The notes under the pieces are model-generated. The model saw only the letters and a list, made by a program, of their open reading frames with translations. It was not told where the DNA came from and did not search any database. Positions 1-8,123 of a stretch of 59,366 bases of DNA are shown here, one piece after another. A program made the position numbers and the translations under genes. Source of the stretch: Shouchella shacheensis (GTDB taxonomy: Bacteria; Bacillota; Bacilli; Bacillales; Bacillaceae_D); the NCBI RefSeq assembly GCF_001484965.1, contig NZ_LLYY01000027.1:1-59366 (forward strand), read 5' to 3'. Every line of letters begins with the position of its first letter. Position 1 is the first letter of the stretch.

Positions 1-120
1 CGGAATGCAGCGTGTCTCGATTGCTCAGCCATTTGTAATAGCCGCTCGTCGAAACGTGCAGTGTTTTGCACATCTTTACCACGGAATGGTTATCCCGGTT
101 GTCATAAATAAAGCTGTAGA
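1..120 (-). CDS. IS3-family transposase OrfB, N-terminal part (cut by window edge)
   Basis: Reading on the minus strand in the -1 frame relative to OrfA gives a continuous peptide containing FIYDNRDNHSVVKMCKTL and then SGYYKWL, the typical start of the IS3 OrfB integrase-catalytic half. The DDE catalytic core would lie beyond base 1. No independent ATG with a ribosome site is visible, consistent with production as an OrfAB fusion by programmed frameshifting. Confidence 0.7.
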
Positions 121-423
121 TTACTCGTGGTTTTTCGTAAAGATGCGCATGGCCTTTTTTAGGATTTCGTTCTCCTCTTCTAATTCTCGAATTTTTTGGT
201 TATGCGCATCTTCCATTTTTTTCAGTTCTGTAGGCGTGACATATTTTTCGTCAGACGGATCCGTTTTCGTTTTCCTTTTGTATGCGGCTACCCATTTACA
301 CACGGTCGAATAGGCGAGCTCCAGTTCATAAGCAACTTCCCGAGCGACTCTTCCTTCTTCGACAATTAGTTTGGCAACGTAATCTCTGTACTCTTGAGTC
401 TTGTATTTTTTCATCGTGGACAC
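121..423 (-). CDS. IS3-family transposase OrfA
   Basis: A 100-residue basic protein with an N-terminal helix-turn-helix (residues about 10-50, around EVAYELELAYSTVCKWV) and a C-terminal leucine-zipper-like coiled coil (about 65-92, KIRELEEENEILKKAM), the standard layout of IS3 OrfA. It binds the element's ends and forms the N-terminal half of the OrfAB transposase. The likely start is the ATG at 414, since the first three residues are poorly supported. A run of six A followed by G near the end is the usual -1 slippage signal for making OrfAB. Confidence 0.85.
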   Translation of the reverse strand: MSTMKKYKTQEYRDYVAKLIVEEGRVAREVAYELELAYSTVCKWVAAYKRKTKTDPSDEKYVTPTELKKMEDAHNQKIRELEEENEILKKAMRIFTKNHE

Positions 424-494
424 GTCCTTTTAATCGTTAGGGGTATTATACTCCTATTCTCATATTCCTGTGTCCACTTCTTAGACTAACATCA

Positions 495-694
495 CTCTCA
501 CCCACATTCCGGCTCTTCTTACCCACATCCGCGCTTCTCTCACCCACATTCCGGCTCTCCTCACGCACATCGGGTTTCTCCTAGCAAGAAAGGGGCCCGT
601 TCTGTAAAACCCGGCTATTGTGAAAAGTGACAGGTCCATTTAGCCCCCGTACCTAAGGATAAGCAAACCAAGAGCACCCTCGGCAAATGCTCTC
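495..694 (-). repeat. 21-nt tandem repeat block (copy A) with conserved tail
   Basis: Bases 495-575 hold four degenerate tandem units of 21-22 bases (core TCTCACCCACATTCCGGCT). Read on the minus strand they are an open 7-codon repeat (SRNVGER, SADVGKK, SRNVGES). The block is followed by a tail TTTCTCCTAGCAAGA and, at 656-680, a 25-base stretch that matches 30660-30684 at 23 positions. A small hairpin (AGAGCA/TGCTCT, 671-693) closes it. No ribosome site precedes the repeats, so I treat them as an extragenic repeat. Confidence 0.7.
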
Positions 695-891
695 TTCTTA
701 TAAATGCAACGCCTATCCGACCAACGAATGGCTCCACCTAAAAAAAGGGAACAATTCCACAGAACGACCCTGTGATCCATAGACATGGCTCTCCCCATTC
801 ATGACTGCTCGTAACTGGGCTTCTAGAGCTCTCCTTCTCTCCGACGATGCTCAATCCTCACCTAGTCAGAACAACAAAAAGGGTTTTCCTT
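695..891. other. Gene-free stretch before betB
   Basis: Between the repeat block and the betB promoter I see no coding sequence with a ribosome site, no RNA gene and no strong hairpin. Confidence 0.5.
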
Positions 892-920
892 TTGACAGAA
901 TCCTCCCCTCATGATAAAGT
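892..920 (+). promoter_or_regulatory. Probable sigma-A promoter of betB-gbsB
   Basis: TTGACA at 892-897 and TAAAGT at 915-920 are separated by 17 bases. The predicted start of transcription (about 927) leaves a short leader containing a perfect 16-base palindrome before betB. Confidence 0.65.
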
Positions 921-937
921 AATGATCGTTGAAATTA

Positions 938-953
938 TTTAATATATATTAAA
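938..953. promoter_or_regulatory. Perfect 16-bp palindrome, candidate GbsR-type operator
   Basis: TTTAATATATATTAAA is a perfect palindrome just downstream of the predicted transcription start of betB. In Bacillus the gbsAB genes are repressed by GbsR, which is relieved by choline, through a palindromic site near the promoter. A GbsR-family regulator is encoded at 50811-51398. The link between the two is inference. Confidence 0.5.
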
Positions 954-965
954 CAAATTGAAAGG

Positions 966-2444
966 GTGAGCGCATTGCAACTCCACAACTATATTGATGG
1001 GCAATGGGTTGAGGCCATAAAAAAAGGGCAGCGAGAGATTATCAATCCATTCAATCAAGAAATCATCGCCTCCGCTGCTGAGGGAACAAAAGAAGATACA
1101 GAAAAAGCGATCGCCGCTGCGCGTCGTGCGTTTGATAACGGCGAATGGGTGAACACACCCGCAAGTGAGCGCGGAGAGATCGTGCGTCAAATCGGAGAAA
1201 AAATACAAGCAAATGTGGAAGAGCTTGCCCGACTTGAGACGCTTGATACAGGAAAAACAATCGAGGAAAGCCGCGGAGACATGAACGACATTGCCAATGT
1301 GTTTTTCTATTTCGCTGGACTTGCGGACAAGGACGGCGGCGAACTGATCGAAAGCCCAATCCCCGACTCCACAAGCAAAGTCGTACGCGAACCGATTGGG
1401 GTCTGCGGGCAAATCACTCCATGGAACTACCCGCTCTTGCAGGCGGCTTGGAAACTGGCTCCAGCTTTGGCAGCTGGCAATACGCTGATTATGAAACCAA
1501 GTGAAATTACCCCTCTGACCACTGTGAAAGTCTTTGAACTGTTTGAGGAGATTGGTGTTCCGGCCGGCGTGGCCAACCTCGTGCTTGGCACAGGGGCAGA
1601 AGTGGGTGCCCCTCTTTCCGAAAGCACGGACGTCGACCTGGTATCCTTCACAGGTGGGATCGAAACAGGAAAAACGATTATGCGCTCCGCAAGCGTCAAC
1701 GTGAAGAAAATCGCGCTTGAACTTGGCGGGAAAAATCCAAACATCGTCTTTACTGACGCGGATTTTGATACAGCGGTGGATCAAGCCCTAAACGCGGTCT
1801 ACTTCCACGGCGGTCAAGTTTGTTCCGCTGGCTCCCGCTTGCTCGTTGAAGAATCCATTCATGATCAATTTGTGGAGGAACTCGTGAAGCGTGCAAGCCG
1901 CATCAAGCTTGGAAATGGTTTTGATGAGGCAACCGAATCAGGTCCTCTTATCTCACAGGAGCACCGGGCAAAGGTCGAACGTTACATTGACATTGGCCTT
2001 GAGGAAGGCGCCACACTCGCCGTTGGTGGCAAGCGGCCTAACGATGCTGAATTGCAAGATGGCTTCTTTTTCCTTCCAACCATTTTCACGAATTGTACGG
2101 CGGATATGCGCATTGTTCAGGAGGAAATTTTCGGCCCTGTGTTGACAGTGGAAGCGTTCCGCACGGCCGATGAAGCGATTGAAAAAGCCAACGACACGAT
2201 TTACGGATTAGCCGGTGCCGTTTTCACAAACGACATTGATAAAGCTGAGTACGTCTCCCGTAAGCTTCGTATGGGTACGGTCTGGATTAATGATTTCCAC
2301 CCATACTTTGCTCAAGCTCCGTGGGGGGGCTACAAGCAGTCTGGCTTCGGCCGTGAGCTTGGAAAAATCGGGCTTGAAGAGTATACAGAAGTGAAGCACG
2401 TCTTCCGCAACACCAATCCGCAGCCTGTAGGCTGGTTTAACTAA
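966..2444 (+). CDS. betB: Betaine aldehyde dehydrogenase
   Basis: NAD(P)-dependent oxidation of glycine betaine aldehyde to the osmoprotectant glycine betaine, second step of choline oxidation (GbsA/BetB family, cytosolic tetramer). The 492-residue length is normal for the family. Visible are the cofactor-binding segment ITPWNYPLLQAAWKLAPA, FTGG near residue 225, catalytic Glu252 in LELGGKNPN and catalytic Cys286 in GGQVCSAG. The start is uncertain: GTG at 966 overlaps the ribosome site AAAGGGTGAG, whereas the in-frame TTG at 975 has better spacing. Paired with gbsB 46 bases downstream. Confidence 0.93.
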   Translation: MSALQLHNYIDGQWVEAIKKGQREIINPFNQEIIASAAEGTKEDTEKAIAAARRAFDNGEWVNTPASERGEIVRQIGEKIQANVEELARLETLDTGKTIEESRGDMNDIANVFFYFAGLADKDGGELIESPIPDSTSKVVREPIGVCGQITPWNYPLLQAAWKLAPALAAGNTLIMKPSEITPLTTVKVFELFEEIGVPAGVANLVLGTGAEVGAPLSESTDVDLVSFTGGIETGKTIMRSASVNVKKIALELGGKNPNIVFTDADFDTAVDQALNAVYFHGGQVCSAGSRLLVEESIHDQFVEELVKRASRIKLGNGFDEATESGPLISQEHRAKVERYIDIGLEEGATLAVGGKRPNDAELQDGFFFLPTIFTNCTADMRIVQEEIFGPVLTVEAFRTADEAIEKANDTIYGLAGAVFTNDIDKAEYVSRKLRMGTVWINDFHPYFAQAPWGGYKQSGFGRELGKIGLEEYTEVKHVFRNTNPQPVGWFN

Positions 2445-2493
2445 CGCTCCACCAAAGCGTTTCAATTTTAATAATAAATCAAAGGAGAGATTG

Positions 2494-3705
2494 ATGATGA
2501 GCATGCATATGAAAGTCGAATCCATGATGAACTACCACACGTTTGAAGTGCCAACAGCGATAAAACACGGCATTGGTGCGATCAAGCATCTCGGCGAAGA
2601 GGTCAAAGCACTTGGATCATCCAAAGTTCTGCTTGTCACAGACCCTGGGATCTACAAAGCTGGTGTAACCAAACCTGTGGAAGCAAGTTTAAAAGAAGCA
2701 GGAGTGGAAGTCGTGCTCTTTAACAATGTTGAGCCAAACCCTCCTACTCGTCTAATCGCTGAAGGATCAAACGTTTATACAGAAAACAACTGTGACGGTC
2801 TCGTTGCCGTGGGCGGTGGTTCGTCCATGGATACGGCAAAAGCGATTGGCGTTGAAGCGACACATGAAGGCACGGTTCTTGATTATGAGGCCGCAGAGAG
2901 CAAGAAGCCGCTTGAGAATCGAATCCCACCACTCGCAACGATTCCAACGACGGCAGGCACAGGCTCTGAAGTCACGCAATGGGCAGTGATTACAGATGAA
3001 GAACGAGAGTACAAGTTCAATACAGGCGGGCCTCTGATTGCAGCCTACCTCACCATTATTGATCCTGAACTTCACACGTCTATGCCGCCTCATGTCACAG
3101 CGATGACAGGAATCGACGCAATTGCACACGCGGTGGAGTGCTACACGATGAAATACGCCCAACCAGTCACCGACGCTGTAGCTTTGCTTGCGATTGAGTA
3201 CGCAGCTACCTATATCCGCCGCGCCTTTGCCGACGGGGCTGACCTTGAAGCACGCTACGGCATGGCTCAAGCAGCGATGCTTGCCGGTCTTTCCTACGGA
3301 AGCGAATCGGCCGGTGCCGCGCACGCCATGAGTCAATCGCTTGGCGGCATGGTTCCTGTCGCTCACGGGCAGTGCGTCGCAGCGATGATGGGACCTGTGA
3401 TGGAATTCAACTGGAAAGGTGCTCCTGGTCGTTTCGCTCGAATTGCGCAAGCTTTTGGCATTAACACAGCCAACATGACGACCGAAGAAGCCGCAAAAGC
3501 AGCTGTTACCTATATGTATGACCTTGTTGAAGAGCTTGAAGTGCCGAGCCTCGAGAAGCAAGGAGTGGACCCCACACAAGTGGAACGCTGGGCGAACGAA
3601 GCCTTAAACGACCCGCAAACAATCGGAAATCCGCGTGACCTGACGCTTTCCGATTATGAATGGATTTATAAACGTTGCTTTAACGAAGTGCCGAAAACGG
3701 TTTAA
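2494..3705 (+). CDS. gbsB: Choline dehydrogenase, type III (iron-containing) alcohol dehydrogenase
   Basis: Oxidises choline to betaine aldehyde, which BetB then converts to glycine betaine. About 403 residues, an iron-ADH fold: N-terminal NAD-binding half with GGGSSMDTAK, then the TIPTTAGTGSEVT segment, and metal-binding histidines in DAIAHAVECYTM and in AHGQCVAA. Order betB-gbsB and close spacing match the Bacillus gbsAB operon. ATG at 2494 or 2497 follows AAAGGAG at 2481 with good spacing; the TTG at 2491 is too close. A strong terminator follows. Confidence 0.9.
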   Translation: MMSMHMKVESMMNYHTFEVPTAIKHGIGAIKHLGEEVKALGSSKVLLVTDPGIYKAGVTKPVEASLKEAGVEVVLFNNVEPNPPTRLIAEGSNVYTENNCDGLVAVGGGSSMDTAKAIGVEATHEGTVLDYEAAESKKPLENRIPPLATIPTTAGTGSEVTQWAVITDEEREYKFNTGGPLIAAYLTIIDPELHTSMPPHVTAMTGIDAIAHAVECYTMKYAQPVTDAVALLAIEYAATYIRRAFADGADLEARYGMAQAAMLAGLSYGSESAGAAHAMSQSLGGMVPVAHGQCVAAMMGPVMEFNWKGAPGRFARIAQAFGINTANMTTEEAAKAAVTYMYDLVEELEVPSLEKQGVDPTQVERWANEALNDPQTIGNPRDLTLSDYEWIYKRCFNEVPKTV

Positions 3706-3735
3706 GTTTTTCACCACACACAATCTCACCATAAG

Positions 3736-3774
3736 AAAAGAACCATGAGAATTTCCTTCTCATGGTTCTTTTTG
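3736..3774 (+). terminator. Rho-independent terminator of betB-gbsB
   Basis: AAGAACCATGAGAA pairs with TTCTCATGGTTCTT across a short loop and is followed by a T run. Confidence 0.85.
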
Positions 3775-3898
3775 TCTAGCTCCGGCGCCCACTCGCTCGA
3801 GGTTTCTTCACGCCGCCAGATCAAGCCAAAACCGGGCTTGAAACTGCCGTCGCTCCAGAACTTGTCGCTCGTAATCAGGGCGCCTACGCTTTTCTTAT
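3775..3898. repeat. Long extragenic inverted-repeat element (copy 1)
   Basis: The stretch opens with GTCTAGCTCCGGCGCCC and closes with AGGGCGCCTACGCTTTTCT, so its ends are imperfect inverted repeats. The same opening and closing signature recurs at 24231-24396. It resembles intergenic stem-loop repeats I know from other Bacillus genomes. It carries no credible gene. Confidence 0.5.
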
Positions 3899-3913
3899 GT
3901 GTGAGACGGCTCT

Positions 3914-4906
3914 TTATGAAAGGCGCACACGTCGCCCTTCCTTTGCAGAAACAGCGGCGGCTTCATTGATTTTCGTTAACTGAAGCATGTCTTCTTGAGT
4001 GATCGCTGGCTCTGCCCCCGACTCTATATGCGCCATCCATTGCTTCATCGCACTTGGCGCTTGCGCAGGAAGTACAGGCGTGTGCCAAGAACCATCCTGT
4101 AGTTCTGTGCTCTTTACGCGCACTTCCCGCTCTTCTACGAGTACGCTGCCTTTCGTTCCATGCAACTCAAGTAAAAACGGACTACCACTCGACACAAACC
4201 CAGCTTCGAGCACACCTAGCGCCCCAGACTGATAGCGCACAAGCACCGCCGAGTTATCGTCGACATCACCTGAACGATGACTCGTAAGCTCCGCCATCAC
4301 GGATTCTGCCGCTCCGGCTAGACGATTTGTTACATAGATCGGATGGGCTCCAAGATCAATCAACGCCCCTCCCCCGCACGCCTCTCTATCAAAGAAATGC
4401 GCTGGCAGCCACCCGGCCGGATGGCTGTTGGTTGGAACGGCTCCTCCATGCGCAAGGCGACACCTGATCGAGGTAAGCTCTCCTAGCCAGCCGTTTTCTA
4501 GCGCTTTTTGGGCATACAGATAGGATGGATCATTCAAGCGCGGAAGCGAGAGCATCAAAGAAACATGATGCTCTTTTACGATGGAGAGAAGCTCCTCACA
4601 GTCCGCTTCCGTAAGCGCTAACACTTTTTCAGAAAAAATATGCTTGCCCGCTCTCGCCGCCTTTGCAATCACTTCTTTGTGCAAGACTGTTGGCGTGTCA
4701 ACAATCACCGCGTCCACAGTTTCACTGGCCAGAAGCGTATCGAGATCCGCTTCAAACGGCACTTCCAGCTCCTTTGCCCATTTCTCTCCCCGCTCCCGTT
4801 GTTCATCCCACACCATCGTGATGCGCAGTTCCGGGTGTGTGCGGACCTCCCGAGCATAATCATCGGCGTGAACATGCCATCGGCTCAGCAATGCGACATT
4901 GATCAT
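3914..4906 (-). CDS. Gfo/Idh/MocA-family NAD(P)-dependent oxidoreductase
   Basis: A 330-residue dehydrogenase of the glucose-fructose oxidoreductase/inositol dehydrogenase family. The N-terminal Rossmann half runs to about residue 120 and contains the family's EKP-like segment as GKHIFSEKVLAL; here Pro is replaced by Val, a deviation at a position that normally helps place the nicotinamide. The C-terminal half has GGGALIDLGAHPI. The substrate is unknown but probably a sugar or polyol, given the AraC regulator and sugar isomerase next door. A weak leader with AAGGAGAT-like ribosome site precedes the ATG. Confidence 0.85.
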   Translation of the reverse strand: MINVALLSRWHVHADDYAREVRTHPELRITMVWDEQRERGEKWAKELEVPFEADLDTLLASETVDAVIVDTPTVLHKEVIAKAARAGKHIFSEKVLALTEADCEELLSIVKEHHVSLMLSLPRLNDPSYLYAQKALENGWLGELTSIRCRLAHGGAVPTNSHPAGWLPAHFFDREACGGGALIDLGAHPIYVTNRLAGAAESVMAELTSHRSGDVDDNSAVLVRYQSGALGVLEAGFVSSGSPFLLELHGTKGSVLVEEREVRVKSTELQDGSWHTPVLPAQAPSAMKQWMAHIESGAEPAITQEDMLQLTKINEAAAVSAKEGRRVRLS

Positions 4907-4999
4907 ATCTTCATCTCCTTTTCAGACTGCCTGAACTCAGCTTAAGCACCATATTAGCGATAAACGAAACCGCCTGTCAAGACAAAAAAATTATATTTT

Positions 5000-5911
5000 T
5001 CATTCGCGTTGATGGGCAAACATCCTCTTTTTGAAGCGATAAGGGGATATGTTTTTAAACGCTTTGAACTGCTGAATGAAATAGCTCGAGGTGGAATAGC
5101 CCGTGCGTGCGGCAATTTCGGTAACAGGCAAATCGCTCGTTGTTAACAGCTTCTCCGCCTCGGTCACGCGTACATAATTGAGCAGTTCGGTAAACGATCG
5201 CCCTGTAATGGTTTTCACTTTTCGTGAAAAGTAGCTATAACTTAAGTTGCAGTACTCCGCTGCTTGCTTAGCGGTGATGGGCTGCGCAAATTGTTCTTCT
5301 AGCAGGCGGAAAACGTTTTGCATCAGTTCAATATCCATTTGATTGTAAGGGTCCGACTCTCGAACCTTAATGCCGTAATGTTCCCAAAAGCGCAAAACGG
5401 CTAGAAAGATTGAACAAATATGGATCCGAATCGCAAAATCATACCCATAGCTCTTAAGGTAGAACTCACTCATAATCTGCTCAATGATGCTCGGAATGGC
5501 CGTGTGTTCAATATCCGCCCTTGAGAGAAGCGTCTGCGGACTTGACTTTGCCATCGCAAATGGGAGCACGTACTTGGATTCAAAAATCGACCTGGAGGTG
5601 GAATAAAGCACCTCTGGTTCAAGCTTGATCACCAAATAGCGCACTTCCTCCTCCCCATCTTCGGCAAAAATGGAATGCACTTCTTTGGAATTGACAATCA
5701 CCAAGTCCCCTTCCCTCATCGTGAACGTGGAGCCTCCGACAAACACGCGGGCAGCTCCCGAGAACGCAAACAACAGTTCAATCGCATCATGGAAATGGGA
5801 AGAGACAATTAGTTGATTGGGTGGGCTATGCTCCATATGACAATGAATCGGCTGTTTGAGAACATTGTCTTCAAGCACCCGCTCCTTATAAGGCTCAGTA
5901 AGCGATTTCAT
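5000..5911 (-). CDS. AraC-family transcriptional regulator
   Basis: A 303-residue regulator: N-terminal cupin ligand-binding domain (residues about 20-110, HFHDAIELLFAFSG) and C-terminal double helix-turn-helix (about 200-300, AAEYCNLSYSYFSRKVK and TEIAARTGYSTSSYFIQQF). It is upstream of, and in the same direction as, the oxidoreductase at 3914-4906 (93-base gap) and divergent from the isomerase-dehydrogenase pair at 6043. That position suggests it activates both sides in response to a sugar-like ligand; the ligand cannot be read from the sequence. Confidence 0.88.
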   Translation of the reverse strand: MKSLTEPYKERVLEDNVLKQPIHCHMEHSPPNQLIVSSHFHDAIELLFAFSGAARVFVGGSTFTMREGDLVIVNSKEVHSIFAEDGEEEVRYLVIKLEPEVLYSTSRSIFESKYVLPFAMAKSSPQTLLSRADIEHTAIPSIIEQIMSEFYLKSYGYDFAIRIHICSIFLAVLRFWEHYGIKVRESDPYNQMDIELMQNVFRLLEEQFAQPITAKQAAEYCNLSYSYFSRKVKTITGRSFTELLNYVRVTEAEKLLTTSDLPVTEIAARTGYSTSSYFIQQFKAFKNISPYRFKKRMFAHQRE

Positions 5912-6042
5912 CGTTTCCCTCCTGCAAAATCAATGAATGACAAACTTTTGATATAATATAATCGTTTAAGTATATCGCATAATTACGTGTTTGTGATACA
6001 TTTTGTACATGTTTAATCTTGGAGGAAACGGAGGTCTCTGCT

Positions 6043-6789
6043 ATGACACAACTTGGGTTACAGCTCTATTCTCTTAAAGAGCTCTGTAGGGAAGACTTTT
6101 TTGGCACGCTTAACCAAGTGGCTGCGGCTGGCTATGAAGGGGTTGAATTTGCTGGCTATTTTGAAACACCGAGCAAGCAGCTAAAAAATGAGCTCAACAA
6201 CGTTGGTCTAAAGGCCGCAGGTAGCCATATTGGAATGGATACGCTGGAGAGCACTCTCGATCAAGCCATTCAGTATTCACTTGAAATTGAGAACCCTTAC
6301 ATCATCTGCCCTGGTCTTCCAGAATCCTATCGGGACAGTGCCGATGCATACAAACGTACGGCAGAAATTTTGACTGCCATAGGAGAACGATGTACAGCAA
6401 ACGGACTGGCCTTTGGCTACCATAACCACGATGTAGAATTGCAGACGTTTGACGGAGAGCATGGGCTCGAGTTGCTTTTTAAGTATTCTGATCCCACCCA
6501 CGTCTTCATGGAGCTTGATACATTCTGGTTGGAAGCCACGGGCCTTAGCTCAGTCAACTGGATCGAGCAGTACAAAGAACGTGTGCGAATCCTTCATATG
6601 AAGGACATGAACAATCCTCGCGAGCTTCGCAACGTTGTCGTCGGCTCAGGAACTATGGATGTCGAAGCCATTGTCACCAGCGGGAAAAAGCATGGCGTTG
6701 AATGGTACACAGTAGAACAAGAACAGTTCGATCAAGACCAAATGGAGAGCGTTACGAAAAGTGCCACCTATTTAAAATCGATTCTGTAA
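6043..6789 (+). CDS. Sugar phosphate isomerase/epimerase (xylose-isomerase-like TIM barrel)
   Basis: About 248 residues, AP endonuclease family 2/IolE-like TIM barrel, starting with LGLQLYSLKE and carrying the metal-ligand glutamates and histidines in GYHNHDVEL, MELDTFWLEATG and LHMKDM. Likely isomerises or epimerises a sugar or inositol derivative. ATG at 6043 is chosen because GGAGGT lies seven bases upstream; the upstream TTG at 6019 lacks this. It is followed by an oxidoreductase 12 bases on, a pairing common in inositol or unusual-sugar catabolism. Confidence 0.85.
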   Translation: MTQLGLQLYSLKELCREDFFGTLNQVAAAGYEGVEFAGYFETPSKQLKNELNNVGLKAAGSHIGMDTLESTLDQAIQYSLEIENPYIICPGLPESYRDSADAYKRTAEILTAIGERCTANGLAFGYHNHDVELQTFDGEHGLELLFKYSDPTHVFMELDTFWLEATGLSSVNWIEQYKERVRILHMKDMNNPRELRNVVVGSGTMDVEAIVTSGKKHGVEWYTVEQEQFDQDQMESVTKSATYLKSIL

Positions 6790-6801
6790 GGAGAGATCTA
6801 T

Positions 6802-7911
6802 ATGACGAAAACGCTAAAAGTGGCCATCATTGGCTGTGGGGGCATTGCCAACGGGAAACAAATGCCAAGTTTATCAAACGTACAAGAAGTGGAAATGGTC
6901 GCTTTTTGTGACATCATTGAGGAAAAAGCTGAACGAGCGAAGAGCACGTTTGGCACAGAAAATGCCCGCATATACACAGACTTCACAGAATTATTAAAAG
7001 ACGAGAGCATTGACGTGGTTCATGTATGTACGCCAAATAAGTCCCATTCTACCATCAGCATTGCTGCCCTTGAAGCCGGCAAGCACGTCCTTTGCGAAAA
7101 GCCAATGGCCAAGTCAGCGACAGAGGCCAGAAAAATGGTGGAAGCCGCCAAAAGAACGGGCAAGAAACTAACCATCGGCTATGACAACCGCTACCGCAAT
7201 GATTCTCTATATATGAAAGAGGTTTGCAAAAGTGGCGAACTCGGGGAGATTTACTATGCCAAGGCACACGCGGTTCGCAGGCGTGCTGTGCCAACATGGG
7301 GAGTGTTTCTGAATGAGGAGGAACAAGGTGGAGGGCCGCTTATTGACATTGGCACCCATGCCCTTGATCTTACCTTATGGATGATGGACAACTATAAGGT
7401 GAAGAGCGTTGTCGGTAATGTCTACCATAAGCTCTCGGACAATGAAAACGCGGCGAACGCCTTTGGACCTTGGAACCCGCAAGAGTTTACAGTTGAAGAT
7501 TCAGCGTTTGCTTTTATTACAATGGAAAACGGCGCCACTATCAGCTTAGAATCAAGCTGGGCGCTCAACACGCTTGATGTCGATGAAGCCAAAACAACGC
7601 TCTGCGGTACGAAAGGTGGCGCTGATATGAGAGATGGCCTCAGAATCAACGGAGAGAAATTGGGCCGGCTTTATGTAACAAAGCCTGACCTTAACGCAGG
7701 TGGAGTCGCTTACTATGAGGGCGGTGCTGAGAGCCAGGCAGACCGAGAAGCCCGGCTTTGGATCGACAGCATCCTCCATGACACCGAACCATTTGTCACA
7801 GCCGAGCAAGCCCTTGTTGTCAGTGAAATCCTTGAAGCCATCTATGAATCTGCGAAAACGGGAGAAGCTGTTTACTTTGGTGAGAAAAAAGATCTTTCGG
7901 AGATTTCTTAG
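6802..7911 (+). CDS. Gfo/Idh/MocA-family oxidoreductase
   Basis: A 369-residue dehydrogenase with Rossmann start VAIIGCGGIANGKQMPSL, the canonical GKHVLCEKPMA segment (residues about 95-105, with the conserved Lys-Pro) and GGGPLIDIGTHALDLTLW in the C-terminal half. It is preceded by AAGGAGAGAT and probably co-translated with the isomerase. Together they suggest oxidation to a keto-sugar followed by isomerisation. Unlike the protein at 3914-4906, it keeps the family's cofactor motif intact. Confidence 0.87.
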   Translation: MTKTLKVAIIGCGGIANGKQMPSLSNVQEVEMVAFCDIIEEKAERAKSTFGTENARIYTDFTELLKDESIDVVHVCTPNKSHSTISIAALEAGKHVLCEKPMAKSATEARKMVEAAKRTGKKLTIGYDNRYRNDSLYMKEVCKSGELGEIYYAKAHAVRRRAVPTWGVFLNEEEQGGGPLIDIGTHALDLTLWMMDNYKVKSVVGNVYHKLSDNENAANAFGPWNPQEFTVEDSAFAFITMENGATISLESSWALNTLDVDEAKTTLCGTKGGADMRDGLRINGEKLGRLYVTKPDLNAGGVAYYEGGAESQADREARLWIDSILHDTEPFVTAEQALVVSEILEAIYESAKTGEAVYFGEKKDLSEIS

Positions 7912-7919
7912 AGAAATCA

Positions 7920-8012
7920 CCCCACCTGTTGCTCAGGTGGGGCTATAAAAGAGCAGAAAGATAAACGCTTTTTTAGGATAATCCGTTCAAAAAGAGAGGG
8001 TTATCCTTTTTG
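7920..8012 (+). terminator. Tandem hairpins after the isomerase-oxidoreductase operon
   Basis: CCCCACCTG (7920) pairs with CAGGTGGGG (7934) nine bases after the stop but lacks a T run. A second hairpin, AGGATAA/TTATCCT (about 7975-8008), is followed by TTTTT and is the likelier terminator. Confidence 0.6.
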
Positions 8013-8123
8013 TACGACGATTTCTCTCCTTAGGAGTCCATCGTTTTTTTATGCTTGATTTCCCCTTAAGATGGGTACGTTATAATGAAGGACCATGTCC
8101 ATACAAACATCCAGAAAGAAGTG

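Larger units (their letters stand above)
1..494 (-). mobile_element. IS3-family insertion sequence, left end (continues outside window)
   Basis: This is the 5' part of an IS3-family (IS150-like) element read on the minus strand. It holds a complete orfA, the first ~40 codons of orfB, and the left end. The end is placed at 494 because similarity with the second copy (56989 onward) begins exactly there. Upstream of orfA a promoter-like stretch and ribosome site are shared by both copies. The rest of orfB and the right end are outside the window. The element abuts a block of 21-nt tandem repeats. Confidence 0.85.

Noticed and set aside
495-590. CRISPR array
   Set aside because: The repeats are contiguous 21-22-base tandem units without spacers, and no cas genes are in the window.
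939-1784. Long minus-strand frame antisense to betB
   Set aside because: It is a shadow of the conserved dehydrogenase; no ribosome site and no recognisable domain.
7920-7942. Primary terminator of the isomerase-oxidoreductase operon
   Set aside because: The stem is strong but no T run follows; the second hairpin near 7975-8008 fits better, though both may act together.
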